From the NCBI GenBank assembly GCA_002479645.1, contig DLOO01000052.1:18332-30297 (forward strand): a stretch of 11,966 nucleotides of DNA. The letters run 5' to 3'. Made by a program: the position numbers and the translations under genes. Below are positions 7,488-11,966 of the stretch, in pieces. Below the pieces are notes generated by a model. The model was not told the origin of the DNA and did no database searches. It was given only the letters and a program-made list of their open reading frames with translations. Positions within the stretch are counted from its first letter, which is position 1. Every line of letters starts with the position of its first letter. Source of the DNA: Lachnoclostridium sp. UBA7482 (lineage in GTDB: Bacteria; Bacillota; Clostridia; Lachnospirales; Lachnospiraceae).

Positions 7488-8144
7488 TTATACCAGTTTT
7501 CCGTCTCGAAGCATCAGTTCTCTTTTTGCATGCGCTGCAATCTTTTCATCGTGGGTTACCAAAAGAATCGTCTTTCCTTCCCGATTCAGCCCATCCAGAA
7601 GCTCCATAATCTGTTCGCCCGTCTGCTCATCAAGCGCTCCCGTAGGCTCATCTGCAAGAATCAAAGGAGTGTCTGCCGCCAACGCCCTGGCAATGGAGCA
7701 TCGCTGCTGCTCTCCTCCGGAAAGGGTAAAAACCGGTTTTTGCTTCATTTCAAGTAATCCAACCTTTTCCAGCTTTTCCTCAATTATCTGTTGCCTCATT
7801 TTCTTCGGCATTTTCTTAAAAAGAAGGGGAAGCTCCACATTTTCTTCCACCGAATACTGGTGCATAAGGGCAAAGTTCTGAAAAACAAAACTGACATTTT
7901 CTCTGCGGAAACAATTCAGTTCCTTTTCCGTAAACTGATCCACCCGCTGACCAAGAAACAAATATTCTCCCTTTGTCACCCGTTCCATTCCGCCTAAAAT
8001 ATGTAAAAGAGTACTTTTCCCTGCTCCGGATCTGCCCCGAAGAGCAATATACTCTCCCGTATCTATTGTCAGATTTACCCCGCATAAGGCTCGATACTGA
8101 CCGTTTTCACCGTATATTTTGAACACATCGGTCAACTGAATCAA
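7488..8144 (-). CDS. ABC transporter ATP-binding protein, LolD/MacB (lactococcin-972-like) type, TTG start
   Basis: This 218-aa stand-alone ATPase has every catalytic motif: Walker A GRSGAGKS 37-44, Q-loop Q89, signature LSGGEQQR 141-148, Walker B LILADEP 161-167 followed by TGALD, and H-loop H198. The segment FRRENVSFVFQNFALMHQYS with the following VEENVELPL resembles ATPases annotated in lactococcin-972-type bacteriocin loci (FRRE..G.LFQNFALI...TVEEN as recalled); a profile search would be needed to confirm this. The start codon is TTG, placed 1 bp after the previous gene's TAA with GGGGGAAAG just upstream, pointing to coupled translation. With no membrane domain of its own, it probably powers the two FtsX-like subunits encoded upstream in the operon. 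Confidence 0.9.
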   Translation of the reverse strand: MIQLTDVFKIYGENGQYRALCGVNLTIDTGEYIALRGRSGAGKSTLLHILGGMERVTKGEYLFLGQRVDQFTEKELNCFRRENVSFVFQNFALMHQYSVEENVELPLLFKKMPKKMRQQIIEEKLEKVGLLEMKQKPVFTLSGGEQQRCSIARALAADTPLILADEPTGALDEQTGEQIMELLDGLNREGKTILLVTHDEKIAAHAKRELMLRDGKLV

Positions 8145-8145
8145 T

Positions 8146-8817
8146 TTACTTTCCCCCTTTTTCCACCCTCAGTGCTTTTGTCTGTTCCTCCAGGCGGGAT
8201 GCCGTCTCTGCCTTTAGAGGAAGTATCTTCCACTCGAATTCATCGTAAAACAAAAAAGTAACGGGCTCGTCGTTGAAATACTCGTGAACAATATAGGCTT
8301 CTTTTACATTGTGCTCGTTTCCGGTTGCCTCCTCCAGAAACTGATTGACAACCTCCTCATAATCCAGCCAGAAGGCATAGTCAGATTGCAAACGACAGCC
8401 GACAAAAAATTTCTCGCGAAACTGCTCCAGCTCTTCTTCTCCTTCCACGCCGAAATACTCATAAACCAAAGGCATGACGGCGGGGTCCACCGCTTTCAGA
8501 CCGTCCGGCTCCGTAAAGAATTCCCTAATTAACGTGTGAGCCATATCATCTAAAGGCTCGTGCAGCTGATTGTCTCCCTCAGTGAAATCAAACATCGCCC
8601 AAAAGCCCTTGTTAACGCTCTGATCAACAACAGAATACTTATACACCAAAATCCCCAGAGTTCCTGCTGCTATCAGTAAAAGGAGCGTCAGACACAGAAG
8701 GATGGTAATTCTTTTCTTCCGTTTTTTCCGTTTTCGTTTTTCTTCTTGTTCCTGAGAAACAATCTGTTCCAGTTCTTCTTTTTCCTGTTGGGAACTTTCT
8801 TCCTTGTATTCGTCCAT
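8146..8817 (-). CDS. Single-pass membrane protein with charged cytoplasmic tail, unknown function
   Basis: This 223-aa protein has a 36-residue N-terminal tail that is first strongly acidic and glutamine-rich (coiled-coil-like, 5-26), then strongly basic (KRKRKKRKKR, 27-36). One membrane helix follows (37-59), with a 160-residue acidic domain that should be extracytoplasmic by the positive-inside rule. That domain contains HEYFNDEPVTFLFYDEFEWK and ends in a charged helix. I do not recognise the family; there is no HlyD or lipoprotein signature. AGGAGG lies 5 bp before the ATG. It is encoded between the second permease and its ATPase (14-bp and 1-bp gaps), so it is likely an accessory subunit of that ABC complex, analogous in position and topology to the 200-aa protein of the second module. 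Confidence 0.75.
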   Translation of the reverse strand: MDEYKEESSQQEKEELEQIVSQEQEEKRKRKKRKKRITILLCLTLLLLIAAGTLGILVYKYSVVDQSVNKGFWAMFDFTEGDNQLHEPLDDMAHTLIREFFTEPDGLKAVDPAVMPLVYEYFGVEGEEELEQFREKFFVGCRLQSDYAFWLDYEEVVNQFLEEATGNEHNVKEAYIVHEYFNDEPVTFLFYDEFEWKILPLKAETASRLEEQTKALRVEKGGK

Positions 8818-8831
8818 TCCATCCTCCTACT

Positions 8832-10058
8832 TTATTTTGTTGCATCCGAAACCAGCTCTGCCAGAGAATATTTCCTTAAGATCCGAACAGGCAGAATCAC
8901 ACCCACTGCCGTTACCAAAATCAAGAGCAATCCCGTACCCGGCAGGGTATATCTCCAAAAGGCCCATTTCATGCAGGCGTGGTGGGAAACACTGTACATG
9001 CGCATGGCAATCGTATATTCCGCTGTCCATGCAAAAACTCCTGCCGCCAGCGAAACCATCAAAGCGCACACCAGCAAAACTCCAAATGCATCGACCTTTG
9101 CCGCCCCGTTTGCATACCAGATTCCAAACTGCTTCCGACAGCCAAGGGCTGCAACCGTATGTACGGAAATCATCATCATAAAGCACACCACAACAAGCAA
9201 AACCATCATCTTTTTCAAATAATTTTTGACCAGACTGCCCTTTGTTTCCTGCTCTCTGAGAAGATTCCGGATTCCAAAAATACCGGATGAAAGTTTCTGC
9301 TGTTCAAAACACCGGGTTACCGATACGGACAGATCTTCCCAGCTTTCGCCATCCCTCATGGAAAGCAATGCTTTATCAAAAAAGGGAGCATTCCCTTCTT
9401 CGCAAAAGGCAAGCATGGCATAGTCCATAGAGTGTAAGGCGCTCTCCAGCCTTCCGCCCCTGAAATCCGCATCCGGCCACCGGCTTCCCTCTTCCAAATA
9501 TCCGCATATCCAAATGGTTTGCGGCTCTCCGGAAGGGTTGGAAACAACCATTTTTGTTCCGGGATCGGGTCCGATTTGCCGGTATTCACTTCCCAAAACC
9601 AAATACCAGACTCCCGGTTCCGGATCTTTCGGAAGCATTGCCTTCACACCTTGCAACGGCACAAATTCCAGCATGGTAACCGTTGCCGCTGAAACCTTAA
9701 TCCACTTTACCATATCGATTTCCTCAGCGGCAATTTTCCCCAAGTCAGAGTCCTCTTTTTTTAAGTACAGATTGCCAAAAAAAGCGCTGTTCTCCACTTC
9801 ATGAAGATTCCGGATATGGTTCCATGCCTGCATAGCTTTTTCTTCCTGTTTTTCCCACTGCACTACTCCGATTTGCTCCAAGTTCTTAGAAAAAACGCTC
9901 TCCATAGAGTTCTCCATGTATCGCGTTTCTCCGTAAAACAAGAGTACCATTCCGCAAATCAGTGTAGTCACAAAAAGGATAAAAAGAATCCCTAAAAACT
10001 TTCGTACATTCATCACAAAATAGTTTACGGAATATCGCATAACAAATCTTATATTCAT
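8832..10058 (-). CDS. FtsX-like ABC permease subunit (second of pair)
   Basis: This 408-aa protein has the FtsX/MacB permease layout: one helix near the N-terminus (about 20-42), an extracytoplasmic domain (about 45-275), then three C-terminal helices (about 284-306, 325-346, 372-396). Between helices 2 and 3, KQFGIWYANGAAKVDAF corresponds to the cytoplasmic coupling segment of the family ([11 protein letters not shown]...), and PVRILRKYSLAELV matches the usual C-terminal end. The outer domain is poorly conserved. Its ATG overlaps the previous permease's stop codon by 4 bp (ATGA), so the two are translationally coupled and probably form a heterodimer driven by the 218-aa ATPase. Substrate unknown. 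Confidence 0.8.
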   Translation of the reverse strand: MNIRFVMRYSVNYFVMNVRKFLGILFILFVTTLICGMVLLFYGETRYMENSMESVFSKNLEQIGVVQWEKQEEKAMQAWNHIRNLHEVENSAFFGNLYLKKEDSDLGKIAAEEIDMVKWIKVSAATVTMLEFVPLQGVKAMLPKDPEPGVWYLVLGSEYRQIGPDPGTKMVVSNPSGEPQTIWICGYLEEGSRWPDADFRGGRLESALHSMDYAMLAFCEEGNAPFFDKALLSMRDGESWEDLSVSVTRCFEQQKLSSGIFGIRNLLREQETKGSLVKNYLKKMMVLLVVVCFMMMISVHTVAALGCRKQFGIWYANGAAKVDAFGVLLVCALMVSLAAGVFAWTAEYTIAMRMYSVSHHACMKWAFWRYTLPGTGLLLILVTAVGVILPVRILRKYSLAELVSDATK

Positions 10059-11200
10059 CGCTCAATTCCTCCAAACCCCTGCCGGCTGAAATGTCGCAGC
10101 GCTCTCCAAATCATAAATACCAATGTTCCGAAAGTAAGCACGACCATAGAAATTACCGTCGCCGCAATCCGTAAGCGCGATATGGCAAGACTCCCTACCA
10201 AAATCCGAAGAACTATCATAACCGGAAGAAAGACAATCAATGCCACGGCCTCCAGACGCAAAAAATCCTTTGCAAACAGGCGTATACACTCTGCATTATT
10301 CATCCCGCACAGTTTTCGGACCTTAAGCTCCGCTTTCCGCTCCAGAAACCACAGATTGCATATCATAACCAGATTCGCAATGACAAATACATAAATCAGA
10401 CCCGAAAAGACGGTTTCAAAAAAGGAATAGGTTCGGTTCAGACTATCGTCATCAGAAAAGAATTCCCTGCTATTTAATTTCATCTTGTTTTTCAAAAACC
10501 GTGCTTCCATTTGTTCCAGTTCTGCGTCCTTCAGCTGTTTCTTGGACGCAACCAAAACCTTTACTAGGTTAGGTTCTTCGAGAGCACGGTTCAGTTCCGC
10601 CTCCAGGGAGGCTCGAGTCTGTTCTCCGCATGAGGAGTAGTCCAGAAGAATCGTCTCGTCATACCCCGCCAAATTGTCGCATTGCAAAACGCCGGAAACC
10701 ACAGCATAAATACCGCCAAGGGAAAGACAGGTTCCAAAGCTCTTCTCATAGGTGTAGGGCAACACACTTTTTCCTATATACACCATAGGAATTCCGTTTT
10801 CTTTACAGTATTCTTTGTTGTAAGTGAATTTCTCTTCCAAACGAAGCACTTTAAGGGGTTTCAGGTAAATACTGACGGGCAGAGTTTGTCCGGTTTGCCC
10901 GATTCCCATGTTAAAGGACAGAAAAGTATCCTCTGAAACGGAACCAATTGACTCCGACATTGTTTGGAAGGAAATCGGCGACAAATCACCGATTGTATAG
11001 CTTGCAAAATCATCCGTATTTTCATTGATGACAATATCCGTATGCTGAATTCCATACTCATAATGGTAATAATATTTCTGCTCTGTAACGCGGTTTTCCC
11101 ATATCTTAGCGGAAAGATCCGAAACATAAAATATAACTACCAGACACAGAATCAGTCCGAGAATCAAAAGAATTTCTGAATATTTATAACGGAGTTTCAT
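10055..11200 (-). CDS. FtsX-like ABC permease subunit (first of pair)
   Basis: This 381-aa protein has a first helix at 8-27, an extracytoplasmic domain at about 30-262, and three C-terminal helices (about 264-286, 313-336, 344-366). ERKAELKVRKLCGMNNAE (about 287-304) fits the conserved cytoplasmic loop of FtsX-type permeases. The outer domain has MacB-core-like strand patterns such as GGIYAVVSGVL. GAAGGAAAT lies just before the ATG and 16 bp separate it from the small secreted protein gene. No ATPase domain is fused, so it should work with the 408-aa subunit and the separate ATPase. The family is reasonably clear from topology and loop motif; function is probably export, extraction or resistance, not import. 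Confidence 0.8.
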   Translation of the reverse strand: MKLRYKYSEILLILGLILCLVVIFYVSDLSAKIWENRVTEQKYYYHYEYGIQHTDIVINENTDDFASYTIGDLSPISFQTMSESIGSVSEDTFLSFNMGIGQTGQTLPVSIYLKPLKVLRLEEKFTYNKEYCKENGIPMVYIGKSVLPYTYEKSFGTCLSLGGIYAVVSGVLQCDNLAGYDETILLDYSSCGEQTRASLEAELNRALEEPNLVKVLVASKKQLKDAELEQMEARFLKNKMKLNSREFFSDDDSLNRTYSFFETVFSGLIYVFVIANLVMICNLWFLERKAELKVRKLCGMNNAECIRLFAKDFLRLEAVALIVFLPVMIVLRILVGSLAISRLRIAATVISMVVLTFGTLVFMIWRALRHFSRQGFGGIER

Positions 11201-11216
11201 AGCTTATTTCCTTCGT

Positions 11217-11672
11217 TTATTTTGTATCCAAATCATACGGCACAAGTGCTGTACTCGTTGACGATTTTTGAGTTTTCACAACCAGTTTTGTTCCGTTTGC
11301 ACGATATACCCAATTATCGGAGTAGGAATACTTCGTTCCCATACTTCTACATGGTTTAGGATCGTTATTATTATATACTCTCGTTTCCAATAGAGCATCA
11401 TTCCTGTATTTTCTGACTTCAATAACCACCTTCGAGCCTAACAATGCTGCATCCTGTTCCGGGGTATCATTATCCTTGAAATAAAATGTTGCAGACACTT
11501 CATCATATAACACTCCACTTTTATATCCTACACTCATGAACCCGGGAATGGTCATGTCTCCTATTTCCATTTGTTTATCCTCAGCCTTCGTAGATGCGGC
11601 CATTGCAATTCCAATGGATAACAGCAGCAGGCACACCATGGTACTCAAAAAAATCACTCTTTTTCGTTTCAT
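11217..11672 (-). CDS. Small secreted protein, first gene of the ABC operon, unknown function
   Basis: This 151-aa protein starts MKRKR, followed by a hydrophobic core and AMA-AS, a signal peptidase I site after residue 25; the mature protein is about 126 residues. The mature part has strand-like stretches (VSATFYFKD, KVVIEVRKY, TKLVVKTQK), a single cysteine (PKPCRS) and a tyrosine/asparagine-rich segment (YNNNDPK; KYSYSDNWVYRANG). The ATG at 11672 is chosen because AAGGGAGA lies about 10 bp upstream; the in-frame ATG at 11753 falls inside the promoter. As first gene of an operon of bacteriocin-type ABC permeases and ATPase, it could be the exported product, loosely comparable in position to lactococcin-972 precursors, but its sequence shows no clear match to them. 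Function unknown. Confidence 0.75.
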   Translation of the reverse strand: MKRKRVIFLSTMVCLLLLSIGIAMAASTKAEDKQMEIGDMTIPGFMSVGYKSGVLYDEVSATFYFKDNDTPEQDAALLGSKVVIEVRKYRNDALLETRVYNNNDPKPCRSMGTKYSYSDNWVYRANGTKLVVKTQKSSTSTALVPYDLDTK

Positions 11673-11741
11673 TTTGAATTCATCTCCCTTCATCCGAAAC
11701 TCCGTTATTCCTAATCCACCGGAATAAATATTTGCATATTT

Positions 11742-11770
11742 ATTGTCTCTCAATTACCATTTTCTGTCAA
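11742..11770 (-). promoter_or_regulatory. Promoter of the eight-gene ABC operon
   Basis: On the minus strand a perfect -35, TTGACA (11765-11770), is followed after exactly 17 bp by GACAAT (11742-11747), a fair -10. The expected start near 11735 leaves a leader of about 60 nt before the ATG at 11672. No other convincing promoter is seen in the operon, whose internal gaps are 18 bp or less. Confidence 0.7.
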
Positions 11771-11809
11771 TACATTTTTTGTCAATACAATACATTTTCT
11801 TCCAATACA
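11768..11809. repeat. Three direct CAATACA repeats at the operon promoter
   Basis: CAATACA occurs at 11768-11774, 11783-11789 and 11803-11809, starts 15 and 20 bp apart. The first two copies are part of a longer repeat, TGTCAATACA (11765-11774 and 11780-11789), and the first overlaps the -35. Direct repeats just upstream of and overlapping a -35 suggest a regulator binding site. No regulator gene lies in the operon. Confidence 0.45.
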
Positions 11810-11828
11810 AACACCACTTCAACATGAA

Positions 11829-11874
11829 AATGGACCTTCGACCGGACGCACTTGCATCCAATCGTAGGTCCATT
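11829..11874 (-). terminator. Rho-independent terminator of the right-edge gene
   Basis: AATGGACCT (11829-11837) pairs with AGGTCCATT (11866-11874), extended by CGA/TCG after one mismatch, with an inner GGA/TCC pairing. Read on the minus strand, it starts 13 bp after the stop codon at 11888 and ends in ATTTTC, a short T-run. It separates that gene from the ABC operon promoter. Confidence 0.75.
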
Positions 11875-11887
11875 CCTATGTATTGTT

Positions 11888-11966
11888 TTATTTCAGCAGC
11901 ATCTCACACATCTCCGCCGGACTCTCCGCCACCGCATACGCGCCGGCCGCAAGCAGCTCCTCTGCT
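11888..11966 (-). CDS. C-terminus of a HAD-like phosphatase (partial)
   Basis: Only the last 25 codons are in the window, reading AEELLAAGAYAVAESP... and ending EMLLK before TAA at 11888-11890. The pattern (helix, AAGAxxVAxSPAEl, short C-terminal helix) resembles the last segment of HAD-superfamily phosphatases such as phosphoglycolate phosphatase or beta-phosphoglucomutase-like enzymes, where (G)AD.V..s..EL...L is common. Its higher GC content sets it apart from the neighbouring operon. The reading frame is well supported by the terminator right after it; the family is tentative because of the short length. Confidence 0.5.
   Translation of the reverse strand, partial: AEELLAAGAYAVAESPAEMCEMLLK

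Noticed and set aside
8746..9222. 158-codon plus-strand frame
   Set aside because: Antisense to the second FtsX-like permease and the start of the single-pass protein; no ribosome binding site or domain.
11217..11672. Definite lactococcin-972 bacteriocin precursor
   Set aside because: Position and secretion fit, but the protein is longer than lactococcin 972 and lacks its characteristic YSNYxH-like segment, so only an unknown secreted protein is claimed.
11673..11753. Upstream ATG for the small secreted protein
   Set aside because: It lies between the -35 and -10 of the likely promoter and would bury the signal peptide; the ATG at 11672 has AAGGGAGA upstream.
11765..11809. CRISPR-like repeats
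   Set aside because: Repeat units are only 7-10 bp with unequal spacing and no spacers of normal length; better explained as promoter-linked regulator sites.

Overview
The window looks like chromosomal DNA of a Gram-positive Clostridia-type Firmicute, most plausibly a Lachnospiraceae-like gut anaerobe. The signs are purine-rich AGGAG/AAGGAG ribosome binding sites before most genes, AT-rich intergenic DNA, Gram-positive signal peptides, and a large membrane-anchored solute-binding protein divergent from an AraC-type regulator. This taxon is an inference from style; no rRNA or marker gene is present.

Left part (1-3269), a carbohydrate-uptake locus. A large gene on the minus strand runs off the left edge. 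It encodes a membrane-anchored extracellular solute-binding protein with two duplicated carbohydrate-binding-like modules (each with LYINGKVPF) before the binding domain. Divergent from it is an AraC-family regulator (2385-3269). The 455-bp space between them carries imperfect direct repeats about 21 bp apart beside a weak promoter, the geometry expected of an AraC-type operator, plus several hairpins in the regulator's leader.

Junction (3270-3540): no gene, three strong hairpins, and a sequence resembling an IS3-family terminal repeat. This may mark an old insertion boundary.

Main part (3541-11672, minus strand): one compact eight-gene operon, with genes overlapping or separated by 1-18 bp. 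A good promoter (TTGACA-17-GACAAT) lies at 11742-11770. In transcription order it encodes: a small secreted protein (151 aa); two FtsX-like four-helix permease subunits (381 and 408 aa); a single-pass protein with a highly charged cytoplasmic tail (223 aa); a stand-alone LolD/MacB-type ATPase with a TTG start (218 aa); a secreted nine-cysteine protein (309 aa); another single-pass protein (200 aa); and a fused ATPase-FtsX permease (795 aa). The layout looks like two analogous modules, each with a secreted protein, a single-pass protein and a MacB/FtsX-type ABC system. The stand-alone ATPase resembles those of lactococcin-972-type bacteriocin loci. The best working idea is export of, or immunity to, the secreted proteins. 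No modification enzymes, leader peptidase or two-component system are visible, so this remains inference.

Right edge (11829-11966): the 3' end of a minus-strand gene with a HAD-phosphatase-like C-terminus, followed by a rho-independent terminator that separates it from the operon.
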